A stretch of 23,403 bases of DNA, taken from the NCBI GenBank assembly GCA_019424965.1, contig JAHYYL010000036.1, positions 571 through 23,973 on the forward strand. Reading direction: 5' to 3'. The position numbers were made by a program, and so were the translations under genes. The notes beneath the pieces were generated by a model. The model was not told the origin of the DNA. It saw only the letters and a program-made list of their open reading frames with translations, and made no database searches. Origin of the DNA: Collinsella sp. (GTDB taxonomy: Bacteria; Actinomycetota; Coriobacteriia; Coriobacteriales; Coriobacteriaceae). Shown in pieces: positions 7,105-15,029 of the stretch. Within the stretch, counting starts at the first letter, position 1. Every line of letters begins with the position of its first letter.

Positions 7105-7863
7105 ATGGCAGGAAGACGCGAAAAATTACGCCGTGTTGGGATCATCCCCGAATATCGCGGCTTTACCCCCGACGGCCTTGCCAGCGGAGACGCCATCGAG
7201 ATGACGGTCGATGAGCTCGAAGTACTGCGCCTGTGCGACCTGGAAGGCCTCAATCAGGAGGCCGTCGCCCAGCAAATGGGCATCGCCCGCGCCACCGTGG
7301 CGGCCATCTGCAGCCGCGCACATCGCAAGGTGGCAAACGCTCTGGTCAACGGGCGGGCGCTCGTCATCGAGGGCGGCAATATCGCGTACTCCCCCATCAC
7401 CGCAACGACGGCCGCATGGCCAGCAAAGGAGGTCTACACCATGAGGGTGGCAACCACGTACGACAACGGCAACATCTTTATGCACTTTGGCCGCAGCGAG
7501 CAGTTCAAGATCTACGACATTCAGGATGGCAAGGTACTCAACGAGCAGGTCGTGGGCACCGACGGCACCGGCCACGGTGCCCTTGCGGGCCTGCTCGCCA
7601 ACGGTGGCGTGGACACGCTCATCTGCGGCGGCATCGGCGGTGGCGCCATCAACGCGCTTGCCCAAGCCGGCATCACGGTGTACGCAGGAGCTCAGGGCAG
7701 CTGCGACGCTTGTGTCGAGGCCCTTATCGCCGGAACGCTCGCACAGAACGGCGAGGCCACGTGCGGCTGCCACGGCCATGACCACGCCCACGAACATGGC
7801 GAGTCCTGCAGCTGCCACGGCCATCACGAGCACGAGGGCCACGAGGGCTGCGGCTGCCACTAA
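7105..7863 (+). CDS. UPF0251 (DUF134) - NifX domain fusion with His/Cys-rich tail
   Basis: A 252-residue two-domain protein. Residues 1-95 are a UPF0251/DUF134 domain: TVDELEVLRLCDLEGLNQEAV followed by a sigma-factor-like helix-turn-helix (QQMGIARATVAAICSRAHRKVANAL), so DNA binding is likely. Residues 113 to about 215 match the dinitrogenase iron-molybdenum cofactor (NifX/NafY) family: MRVATTYDNG, HFGRSEQFKIYDI, and the GTGHGALAGLLANGGVDTLICGGIGGGA core. These domains bind Fe or Fe-S/Mo cofactors, including in bacteria without nitrogenase. Residues 220-252 hold 11 His and 6 Cys in 33 positions, with CxCH units, and look like a metal store or sensor. ATG 7105 has GGAG 5 bases upstream. An internal ATG at 7441 has its own strong ribosome site. 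The role as a metal-responsive autoregulator is inference. Confidence 0.9.
   Translation: MAGRREKLRRVGIIPEYRGFTPDGLASGDAIEMTVDELEVLRLCDLEGLNQEAVAQQMGIARATVAAICSRAHRKVANALVNGRALVIEGGNIAYSPITATTAAWPAKEVYTMRVATTYDNGNIFMHFGRSEQFKIYDIQDGKVLNEQVVGTDGTGHGALAGLLANGGVDTLICGGIGGGAINALAQAGITVYAGAQGSCDACVEALIAGTLAQNGEATCGCHGHDHAHEHGESCSCHGHHEHEGHEGCGCH
7425..7443 (+). promoter_or_regulatory. Internal ribosome binding site for a separate NifX-domain product
   Basis: AAAGGAGG (7425-7432) lies 8 bases before ATG 7441, which is in frame and is the natural first residue of the NifX domain (MRVATTYDNG). It is better than the site in front of the full-length start. A 140-residue stand-alone NifX protein with the His/Cys tail (7441-7863) is therefore likely to be made as well as the fusion. 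Confidence 0.65.
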
Positions 7864-7927
7864 CGGCACGGCACCGCGAGCTCGGGGCGCGACGCTGAAC
7901 GCAGCCCAACTATCAAAGCCAACAACA

Positions 7928-7958
7928 GAGGCCACCCGGTAGCTTCCGAGTGGCCTTT
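7928..7958. terminator. Hairpin between the convergent UPF0251-NifX and ffh genes
   Basis: GGCCAC (7930-7935) pairs with GTGGCC (7950-7955), continued inward after one mismatch by CGG/CCG. On the plus strand it is followed by TTTGCC and on the minus strand by TCTGTTGTTGG. The tails are short, but the place between two convergent genes suggests a shared bidirectional terminator. Confidence 0.6.
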
Positions 7959-7983
7959 GCCATATCAAGCTGGAATTACAGCC

Positions 7984-9459
7984 CTATTTCTTATTGCGCA
8001 TCTGCGCTTCCATCTGGCGCAGCAGGTCCATATCGGACTTAGGACCACCCGTTCCCAGGCCGCCCATGCCGCCCAAGCCCATGGCATCCAGACCGGGAAT
8101 ATTGGGCATGCGCATCTTCTTGCCCTTCTTGCCCTTTTTGCCCTTCTTGCCGCCGGCCTGTGCCTGATTGGCCATCGTGCGCATGCGGCCCATCATCTTG
8201 TTCATCTCGCCCCACTGCTTCATAAGGCTATTGACCTCGGTGGGGGTCACACCGGCGCCCTTGGCGATACGCGCGCGACGCTGGCCGTTGATGATGGAGG
8301 GACGCAGACGCTCCTCCTTGGTCATCGACATGATGATGGCCTCGTTCTTGTCGAAGATGCCCTCGTCCAGGTTACCGCCCATCTGGTTGAGCGCGCGCTG
8401 GCCACCGGGGAGCATGCCCAGGATACCCTTCATGCCGCCCATCTTTTTGACGGCTTTCATCTGGTCGAGCATGTCGTTCATGGTAAAGCCCTCGCGCAGC
8501 ATGCGCTCGGCAGCCTCGAGCTGTTCGGCATCGGCGGCCTCCTGGGCCTTCTCGATGATGCCGACAACGTCGCCCATGCCCAAGATTCGCTTGGCCATGC
8601 GATCGGGATAGAACGGCTCAAGCGAATCGGGTTTCTCGCCCATGCTCACAAACTTGATGGGCTTGCCGGTCACCTGACGCACCGAAAGCGCGCCACCGCC
8701 ACGGGCGTCACCGTCGAGCTTGGAGATAATCACACCATCAAAGTCGGTGCGCTCGGCAAACGTCGAGACCACGTTGACGATATCCTGGCCGGTCATGGCG
8801 TCGACGACCATCAGCACCTGGTCGGGCTTGACGGCCTTCTTGATGTCGACGGCCTCCTGCATCATCTGCTCGTCGATCTGAAGACGTCCGGCGGTATCGA
8901 CGATGACCACGTCACGCAGGTGGTCGACGGCCTCCTGGATGGCGCCCTTGGCGATGTCGACCGGGTGCTCGCCGTCACCGCGGAAGACCGGCACGCCGAT
9001 CTCGCCGCCGAGCGTGGCAAGCTGGTCGGCAGCAGCGGGACGGTAGACGTCGCACGCGGCGAGCAGCGGCGAGCGGCCCTGCTTCTTGAGCAGGTGGGCA
9101 AGCTTTACGGCAGCCGTGGTCTTACCGGAGCCCTGCAGGCCCACGAGCATGATGACATTAGGAATGCGGTTACTAAAAACGAGCTTGCTCTCGGTGGAGC
9201 CGAGCATCTCGGTGAGCTCGTCGAGCACGATCTTGACGACGTTTTGCGCCGGCGACAGCGACTCCATGACCTCGGCGGTCATGCAGCGCTCCTTAGTCTT
9301 AGCAACGAACTCCTTGACGACCTTAAAGTTAACGTCGGCCTCGAGCAGCGCCATGCGAATGTCGCGCATGGCCGAGGTGATATCGGCCTCGGTCAGCTTA
9401 CCCTTGCCGCGCAGGCGGTCAAATGTGTCGTTGAGGCGATCGCTCAGGGAATCAAACAC
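7984..9459 (-). CDS. ffh: Signal recognition particle protein Ffh (SRP54)
   Basis: GTPase subunit of the signal recognition particle; with 4.5S RNA it binds signal sequences on ribosomes and docks to FtsY. The 491-residue protein has the N domain (residues 1-90), the G domain with G1 GLQGSGKTT near 107-115, DTAGR near 189 and the SKLDGDARGGGAL segment, and a Met-rich M domain from about residue 300 with the RNA-binding region around SIINGQRRARIAKGAG. After it comes a basic GKKGKKGKKGKK run and a Gly/Met-rich tail. The start is GTG 9459, with AAGGAG 6 bases upstream; the ftsY stop codon TAA forms the first bases of that site (TAAGGAG), so translation is probably coupled. It is the last gene of the long minus-strand block. 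No SRP RNA gene was found nearby. Confidence 0.97.
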   Translation of the reverse strand: MFDSLSDRLNDTFDRLRGKGKLTEADITSAMRDIRMALLEADVNFKVVKEFVAKTKERCMTAEVMESLSPAQNVVKIVLDELTEMLGSTESKLVFSNRIPNVIMLVGLQGSGKTTAAVKLAHLLKKQGRSPLLAACDVYRPAAADQLATLGGEIGVPVFRGDGEHPVDIAKGAIQEAVDHLRDVVIVDTAGRLQIDEQMMQEAVDIKKAVKPDQVLMVVDAMTGQDIVNVVSTFAERTDFDGVIISKLDGDARGGGALSVRQVTGKPIKFVSMGEKPDSLEPFYPDRMAKRILGMGDVVGIIEKAQEAADAEQLEAAERMLREGFTMNDMLDQMKAVKKMGGMKGILGMLPGGQRALNQMGGNLDEGIFDKNEAIIMSMTKEERLRPSIINGQRRARIAKGAGVTPTEVNSLMKQWGEMNKMMGRMRTMANQAQAGGKKGKKGKKGKKMRMPNIPGLDAMGLGGMGGLGTGGPKSDMDLLRQMEAQMRNKK

Positions 9460-9469
9460 TGGTTACTCC

Positions 9470-10387
9470 TTAGTTGGACTCGCCCACCAGGGCGCGGCAG
9501 AAATCTTTGGCGTTAAACTCCTGCAGGTCATCGACCTGCTCGCCCACGCCGATGCGCAGGATCGGGAGCTTGAGCTTCTCGGCCACGGCCATGGCGATAC
9601 CGCCCTTAGCCGTGCCGTCGAGCTTGGTCATGATAATACCGTCCAGGCCCAGCGCCTCGTTAAACTCGAGCGCCTGGTTCAGACCGTTCTGACCAGTGGC
9701 GGCATCGATCACAAGCACGACCGAAACCGGCATGGGGCCGGCGGCCATATTGGCGGCGCGCTTACGCGTCACGTTGACCACCTTGGCGAGCTCGCGCATG
9801 AGCTCGGGGCTCGTATGCAGACGACCGGCGGTGTCGATAAGCACCAGGTCGCTGCCGCGCCTGTCGGCCTCGTCGAGCACGTCGTAACAAACGCTCGCCG
9901 GGTCGGAGCCGCGGTCGCGCTTGATGACGGGAACACCGGCGCGCTGACCCCACACATCGAGCTGCTCGATGGCGGCGGCGCGGAAGGTATCGGCCGAACC
10001 GATCACGACATTCTTGCCGCGGGAAGCCATGGCGCTCGCAATCTTGCCGACCGTCGTGGTCTTGCCGGCACCGTTGATGCCCACAAACAGCACGCAGCTC
10101 GGCGTATCGGAGAACGGATCGCGCTCGATGGGCACAAAGTGCTGCTCAAGCTGCTCGGCCAGAGCGCGACGAAGCTGCGGTGCGGTCTTGAGGTTCTTCT
10201 TGGCTGCGGCATCGCGCAGGTCATCGGAGACCTGAATAGCGACCTCGGCACCCATGTCACCCATAACGAGGGTGTCCTCAAGGTCCTCCCAAAAGTCCTC
10301 GTCGACCTCGCCGCCAAAGTAGAAGACCTCGTTGAGGGCCTCGCGGCTGCGCTCAAGTCCGCGCGAGAGAGCGTCAAAGAATCCCAT
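9470..10387 (-). CDS. ftsY: Signal recognition particle receptor FtsY
   Basis: Membrane-associated GTPase that receives the Ffh-ribosome complex at the translocon. At 305 residues it is the short form: it starts directly with MGFFDALSRGLERSREAL, the amphipathic N-terminal helix, and lacks the long acidic A domain of E. coli FtsY. The NG core is complete: G1 GINGAGKTT near residue 103, DTFRAAA, the DTAGRLHT motif near 191, TKLDGTAKGG near 255, and GVGEQVDDLQEF near the C-terminus. Its ATG overlaps the smc stop codon by one base (TAATG) and there is only a weak ribosome site (GAAAGG), so it depends on translation of smc. ffh follows 10 bases later, so both partners of the targeting reaction are made together. 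Confidence 0.97.
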   Translation of the reverse strand: MGFFDALSRGLERSREALNEVFYFGGEVDEDFWEDLEDTLVMGDMGAEVAIQVSDDLRDAAAKKNLKTAPQLRRALAEQLEQHFVPIERDPFSDTPSCVLFVGINGAGKTTTVGKIASAMASRGKNVVIGSADTFRAAAIEQLDVWGQRAGVPVIKRDRGSDPASVCYDVLDEADRRGSDLVLIDTAGRLHTSPELMRELAKVVNVTRKRAANMAAGPMPVSVVLVIDAATGQNGLNQALEFNEALGLDGIIMTKLDGTAKGGIAMAVAEKLKLPILRIGVGEQVDDLQEFNAKDFCRALVGESN

Positions 10388-13300
10388 TATGCATTCACGA
10401 CCTTTCCGGTTTCGCGATCGAGTTTTTGCGAGACGACGCGGCTGACGCCGTCGGCTTGCATCGAGACGCCATAGAGAACGTCAGCGTCCTCCATAGTACG
10501 GCGCTGATGCGAAATGACCAAGAGCTGTGTATCGGAACGCAGCACATCGAGGGCTCCGATGAGCTTGGACAGGTTGGCGTCATCAAGCGCCGCCTCGACC
10601 TCGTCCAGCACATAGAACGGCACCGTGCGCGTGCGGTACACGGCAAAGAGCAGGGCGAGCGCCGTCAGACTCTTCTCGCCACCCGACATGAGCATCATCT
10701 TGGTAATGCGCTTGCCGCGCGGCTGCGCCACAACCTCAATGCCCGTCTCGGCAGGATGCTCGGGATCGGTCATCTCAAGATGAGCCTGGCCACCCGGGAA
10801 CAGCATGGCGAAGATCTCGCGGAAGTTCGCGTCGACCTTCTCAAACGTCACCAGAAACGCCTTGCGCATCTTGCGATCAATGGCCACCGTGATCTTGGTG
10901 AGCGCCTTGCGCGCGCTCTCCAGATCAGCCAGCTGCTCCTCGATGTAGTCGGCGCGGCGCTTGAGCTGCTCGTACTCCTCCATGGCAACCTGGTTCACGG
11001 GGCCCAGATTGTTGATCTGGCGCACAAGCTGGTTGAGCTCGCGCTCGGCGGCATCGCGATCGGTGGGCGCCGGCAGCATGAGCGCTTCCTCGAGCACCGT
11101 GGTACCGTCGGCGGTAATGGCCTTGATGGCCGCCTCTACCTGCACCTCGAGCTTGCCGCGCGCAACCTTGAACTCATTTTGCATCGCCGTGGCGGCATCA
11201 ACCCGCTCCTTGGCACGGGAGACCCCGGCCTTGGCATCCTCGATGGTCTTCTTGAGCGAAGCGGAGTCCGCCTCTTCCAGAGAGGCCTGGTCACGCAGGC
11301 GCGCTGCCCAATCCGATGCGCGTTCCAACAGGGCAGAATAGCGTTCGTGCATGGGGTCGACGCGCAGGCGCAGCAGCTCGAGCGAGCGCGAAGCCTGGCG
11401 TGTTCCGCGGATACGACGGTCGATGCCCTCAAGACGATGCTCAAGGTCGGGCACGCGGCCCTTCAGCGAACGCAGGCGCTCGCTCGTCTGGGCCAGGCGC
11501 ACCTTGGCATCGGCGAGCTTACCGGCGGCCTCGGAATCGTCACGGCGAACGCGATCGAGCTCATCGTTGGCCTCGGCAATCTGGAGACCCAGGTCGCTTG
11601 CCTGTGCACGCGCCTCGTCACGCGAACGGGTGAGCTCGTCAACGCGCGGGCGCGCAGCGCGAACGGCCTCGGAGGCCTGCTCGCGGCGCTTGGAGATGCG
11701 CACGCGCTCGACCTCGGCATTGTTGACGCTTTGCTCCAAGCGGCCGATCTCGGAGAGCAGCGAGCGGCGCTCGCCCTCAAGACGGGCGATCTCACCGGCG
11801 GCATCGCCCTCGGCGGCACGTGCCTCCTCGACGGCGGCGTTGGCCTCAACGACTTGGTCCGAAGCATGCTCAAAGATGGCAGCCAGATCGGGTTCCAGGC
11901 CCTCGAGCTCACGGATGCGGCGCTTGCGCTCCAAGGCACCCGAAGCCTCGCCGGCATCGAGCCCCACGCGCACCAGACCACCACAGCTCACGCGGGCGCC
12001 ATCGGGAGTCACGTAGGTCACACCGTCAACGACAGGGGCAGCCAACGCGGCAGCCAAGTCATCGACCACGTAATAGCCGCCGAGAAGGGCCTCGACAACC
12101 GGGCCATAACCGGAGCGCACGGACAGACGATCGACCAGACGCGTACCGGCAGCGCCCTCGGCGGCAGCAGAGCCACTCACGCCGCGCGCCATCAGCAGCG
12201 CCTCGCCCGAAGCCTTCTTTTGGTCCAAAGCCGCACGACCGGCGCGCTCAAGCGTAGCGGCATCATCAAACAAAAGAGCATCGATATCGCCGGCAAGTAG
12301 TTGCTCAACCAGGCCCTCAAGCTCACGAGGGGCGTCGAGCACGTCGCCCAGACGGCCTGAGACATCGTCGCCCAGCGCGCCCACCAGACGGCTCACCAGC
12401 GGCGAGCTGTCTGCCATGCGGGCATCGAGCTTCTTTTGGCTGGCAAGCTCCGAGCGCACCTCGGACAGCTTGTTGCGCGCCTCGCTCTCACGATTACGCA
12501 AGTCCTTCAGGGCTGCACGGGCGACCTCGGTGGCCTCGCGCGCATCGTTCTGGGCCTGACGAGCCGCCTCAAGGGCACTCTCAAGCTCCTCAGCACGGTC
12601 GCGACGGCTATCAAGCGATGCTGTAACCTCCTCGAGCTGTTCATCAATCTGCTCCAGGCGCGAGGCGTACATGTTGTCCTCGACCTCGGCGTTGCTCAGC
12701 GAGTCCTTCACCTTGGCGAGTTCGAGCGCCGCGTTATCGGCCACACGCTGCACATCGCGTTGCTCACGCGTAAGCTGCGAAATCTGATTGTCGAGCGCCA
12801 CGCGCCGCTCGTGGAGCTCAGCGGCGGCAGGACCAGCGGCGTCAACGTCCTCCTGGGCCTGCATGTGCGCGCCGGTCACTTCCTCAAGCTGCGCACGTGC
12901 ATCCTCGAGCTCCTCGACCACGCGACGACGCTGATGCTCGGAGCTCGAGATCTGGCCGCGCATGTCGGACAGGCGCGACACCATATTGTGGCCCTTTTCC
13001 TCGAGCAGGCGCATATCGGAGTTAATGCGACCGACCACGTCTTGCATATGGCGGCGCTGCTCGCCCAGATCGCCCACAAACAGGCCCTTTTCCTCGAGCA
13101 TGACCTGGAACTTCTCGAGCTCGCGTTCCTTTTCGCCCAAGCGGTACTGCGCAAGCTCAAGCTCGGCAGCACCCTCCTTGGAGCGGCTCTCCAAGTCGTT
13201 CCACTGCGACTGCAGCGAACGAAGCTCGTCGACGGCCAGCATCTGCGTAAGCTCGTTCGCGCGCGAGGACAGCTCTTTGTACTTGCGCGCGCGATCGACC

Positions 13301-13923
13301 TGACGCTCCAGCGGCCGCAGCTGACGGGCGATCTCCTTATTGATGTCGCGGGCACGGGTCAAGTGCTCGTCCATCGAATTAATCTTTTTGAGCGCACGCT
13401 CCTTGCGGCGCTTGTGCTTGGAGATGCCGGCGGCCTCCTCGATGAGGGCACGGCGCTCCTCGGGGCGGCTCTGCAAAATGGCGTCGAGCTTGCCCTGGCT
13501 GATGATGGAATGCGTATCCTTGCCCAAGCCCGAATCGTGCAGGATGTCCTGAATGTCCATCAGGCGGCACGGACTCGAGTTGATGAGGTACTCGCTTTCG
13601 CCCGAGCGATACATACGACGGGTGATGGCGACCTCGTCAAAGTCGACGGGCAGCATATGGTCCGAGTTATCGAGCACCAGCGTGACCTCGGCGACACCCA
13701 CCGGCTTGCGCGCTGACGAGCCCGAGAAGATGACATCCTCCATGGCCTGGCCGCGCAGCTGCTTGGCACTCTGCTCGCCCAGGACCCACAGAATCGAGTC
13801 AGAGATGTTCGATTTTCCCGAGCCGTTGGGACCGACGATGACGGTCAGGCCCGGCTCAAACGTCATATGGGCGCGGTCGGCAAACGACTTGAACCCTTTG
13901 AGCGTGAGGGACTTGAGATACAC
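10387..13923 (-). CDS. smc: Chromosome segregation protein SMC
   Basis: ATPase of the bacterial condensin, which loads on DNA with ScpA/ScpB and organises the chromosome. The 1178-residue protein is full length: N-terminal head with Walker A GPNGSGKSN at residues 31-39, a first coiled coil (about 170-500), a hinge (about 502-664, from SSPLVSRLVGAL to SGALERKR), a second coiled coil rich in Glu, Arg and Ala, and the C-terminal head with the ABC signature LMSGGEKSL (about 1077) and Walker B FYVLDEVEAALDDAN (about 1105). The start is GTG 13923 with GAGG a few bases upstream, 10 bases after the rnc stop codon. It ends in a one-base overlap with ftsY. ScpA and ScpB genes are not in this window. 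Confidence 0.97.
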   Translation of the reverse strand: MYLKSLTLKGFKSFADRAHMTFEPGLTVIVGPNGSGKSNISDSILWVLGEQSAKQLRGQAMEDVIFSGSSARKPVGVAEVTLVLDNSDHMLPVDFDEVAITRRMYRSGESEYLINSSPCRLMDIQDILHDSGLGKDTHSIISQGKLDAILQSRPEERRALIEEAAGISKHKRRKERALKKINSMDEHLTRARDINKEIARQLRPLERQVDRARKYKELSSRANELTQMLAVDELRSLQSQWNDLESRSKEGAAELELAQYRLGEKERELEKFQVMLEEKGLFVGDLGEQRRHMQDVVGRINSDMRLLEEKGHNMVSRLSDMRGQISSSEHQRRRVVEELEDARAQLEEVTGAHMQAQEDVDAAGPAAAELHERRVALDNQISQLTREQRDVQRVADNAALELAKVKDSLSNAEVEDNMYASRLEQIDEQLEEVTASLDSRRDRAEELESALEAARQAQNDAREATEVARAALKDLRNRESEARNKLSEVRSELASQKKLDARMADSSPLVSRLVGALGDDVSGRLGDVLDAPRELEGLVEQLLAGDIDALLFDDAATLERAGRAALDQKKASGEALLMARGVSGSAAAEGAAGTRLVDRLSVRSGYGPVVEALLGGYYVVDDLAAALAAPVVDGVTYVTPDGARVSCGGLVRVGLDAGEASGALERKRRIRELEGLEPDLAAIFEHASDQVVEANAAVEEARAAEGDAAGEIARLEGERRSLLSEIGRLEQSVNNAEVERVRISKRREQASEAVRAARPRVDELTRSRDEARAQASDLGLQIAEANDELDRVRRDDSEAAGKLADAKVRLAQTSERLRSLKGRVPDLEHRLEGIDRRIRGTRQASRSLELLRLRVDPMHERYSALLERASDWAARLRDQASLEEADSASLKKTIEDAKAGVSRAKERVDAATAMQNEFKVARGKLEVQVEAAIKAITADGTTVLEEALMLPAPTDRDAAERELNQLVRQINNLGPVNQVAMEEYEQLKRRADYIEEQLADLESARKALTKITVAIDRKMRKAFLVTFEKVDANFREIFAMLFPGGQAHLEMTDPEHPAETGIEVVAQPRGKRITKMMLMSGGEKSLTALALLFAVYRTRTVPFYVLDEVEAALDDANLSKLIGALDVLRSDTQLLVISHQRRTMEDADVLYGVSMQADGVSRVVSQKLDRETGKVVNA

Positions 13924-13933
13924 GGTTCCTCGC

Positions 13934-14659
13934 TTAAACAGGCTTCTTGTTGAGAATCACGCCGTTGGTGGTGTAGCCCATGCGGTCAAGTGCCTCGAGT
14001 GCAGCGGCTCCCTCGGCTTCCTTCTTTGAGGAGCCGGAGCCGCGACCCTGGCGAATACCATCGATCAACACCACGGCGGTAAAGGTGGGCGCATGCGCCG
14101 GGCCCTCGGAGCCAACAAGCTTATACGCGGGAGGCTCATGGCCGTCTGCCTGCACGCACTCCTGCAAGAACGACTTGGGGTTCGCAGGATGCTCGGCACG
14201 CTCAGAGGCCAAATGGGGCTTAAGCGTACGGTGGATAAACTCCGCCGCCGCATCCCAGCCAGCATCCAGATACAGCGCGCCCACGAGCGACTCATAGACG
14301 TTCTCGAGCGCCGAGTGCAGGCCACGCGCGCCGGTACCGGTCTCGGAGGCACCAAAGATGATGATGTCGTCGATACCCAGCTCGTGCGACACCTCGGACA
14401 GCGTAGCGCCCGAGACAAGCGACACCTTCAGGCGCGTGAGCTTGCCCTCGTCAAACTCCGGATAGGACTCAAACAGGGAGCGTGCGACCACAGCGCCCAA
14501 AATGGAATCGCCCAAGAATTCAAGGCGCTCATAGCTGGCAGAAACCGGCTGGCCCTCGACTGCCGAGGGATGCGTAAGCGCCGCGCGCAGCAGCACCTTA
14601 TTATTGAACTCGTGGCCCAGGATTTCCTGGGCACGCGTAAGTCGTTCAGACAAAGCCAA
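13934..14659 (-). CDS. rnc: Ribonuclease III
   Basis: Double-strand-specific endoribonuclease that processes rRNA precursors and some mRNAs. The 241-residue protein has the RNase III domain with the signature ERLEFLGDSILG at residues 44-55 (acidic metal-binding residues Glu47 and Asp51), the second acidic cluster in ENVYESLVGALYLDAGW near 118-134, and a C-terminal double-stranded RNA-binding domain from NPKSFLQECVQ to KKEAEGAAALEAL. It starts with TTG 14659: GGGAGG lies 8 bases upstream, inside the last codons of acpP, and the acpP stop codon is 3 bases before the start. A second TTG two codons later is a less likely start. The acpP-rnc-smc order is common in bacteria. Confidence 0.96.
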   Translation of the reverse strand: MALSERLTRAQEILGHEFNNKVLLRAALTHPSAVEGQPVSASYERLEFLGDSILGAVVARSLFESYPEFDEGKLTRLKVSLVSGATLSEVSHELGIDDIIIFGASETGTGARGLHSALENVYESLVGALYLDAGWDAAAEFIHRTLKPHLASERAEHPANPKSFLQECVQADGHEPPAYKLVGSEGPAHAPTFTAVVLIDGIRQGRGSGSSKKEAEGAAALEALDRMGYTTNGVILNKKPV

Positions 14660-14662
14660 GAC

Positions 14663-14905
14663 CTAGGCCTCCCTGGCGTTTTCGATCGCGTCGACGGCGT
14701 CGGCGACAGAGTTGAGCGAGAGCAGAGTCTCGTCATCGATCTCGAGGTTGAACTCGTCCTCGATAGCCGTAACCAGCTGCAGGCGCTCGAGCGAGTTGGC
14801 ATCGAGATCGTCAAAGGTGGTCTCATCGCTAATTTCGGCAACATCGACGCCCAGAACGTCAGCAGCGACCTCGGCGATCTTGTCGAAGATTTCGGAGCGG
14901 TCCAT
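14663..14905 (-). CDS. acpP: Acyl carrier protein
   Basis: Small acidic carrier that holds growing acyl chains on a phosphopantetheine arm in fatty acid synthesis and donates acyl groups to PlsX. It has 80 residues with the usual four-helix pattern (IFDKIAEVAADVLGV, then LERLQLVTAIEDEFNLEI and SVADAVDAI). The attachment serine is Ser38 in DANSLERLQ. The normal DSL motif therefore reads NSL here, with Asn at the position before the serine. ATG 14905 has GAGG 7 bases upstream; the frame stays open upstream to 15142, but that extension is low-complexity and crosses a palindrome. It follows plsX, with a 22-bp palindrome in the gap, and runs tightly into rnc. The fabH/D/G genes often found here are absent. 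Confidence 0.95.
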   Translation of the reverse strand: MDRSEIFDKIAEVAADVLGVDVAEISDETTFDDLDANSLERLQLVTAIEDEFNLEIDDETLLSLNSVADAVDAIENAREA

Positions 14906-14941
14906 AGCGCTTCCTCTCATAGTGAATGAATACCAAAAGAA

Positions 14942-14963
14942 TGGTACCGCCCGGGCGGTACCA
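14942..14963 (-). terminator. 22-bp perfect palindrome between plsX and acpP
   Basis: The 22 bases from 14942 to 14963 are a perfect palindrome whose half-site is TGGTACCGCCC. As RNA it would fold into a roughly 9-bp stem. On the minus strand it is followed by TTCTTTTGG, so it may be a rho-independent terminator or attenuator after plsX. A perfect DNA palindrome in a lipid-synthesis gene gap could equally be an operator; the sequence does not decide between them. Confidence 0.6.
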
Positions 14964-15029
14964 AGACACGGTTCTGATTCTACCCCACGAAGCAGGCCGC
15001 GAGGCACATAACAGCGCTCTAACTCGCTC

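Noticed and set aside
7126..7968. A 280-codon minus-strand open frame over the UPF0251-NifX gene
   Set aside because: Antisense shadow; the plus strand has two recognisable domains and two good ribosome sites.
7957..10474. Long plus-strand open frames antisense to ffh and ftsY (519 and 462 codons)
   Set aside because: Shadows of two clear GTPase genes with intact motifs on the minus strand.
10426..13716. Long plus-strand open frames antisense to smc (up to 624 codons)
   Set aside because: Leu/Ala/Gly/Arg-rich shadow translations of the Glu/Arg-rich coiled coil; no domain and no ribosome site.
14942..14963. Resemblance of GGTACCGC in the plsX-acpP palindrome to a T-box element
   Set aside because: No specifier stem or conserved T-box bulge is present and the downstream gene is not an aminoacylation or amino-acid gene.
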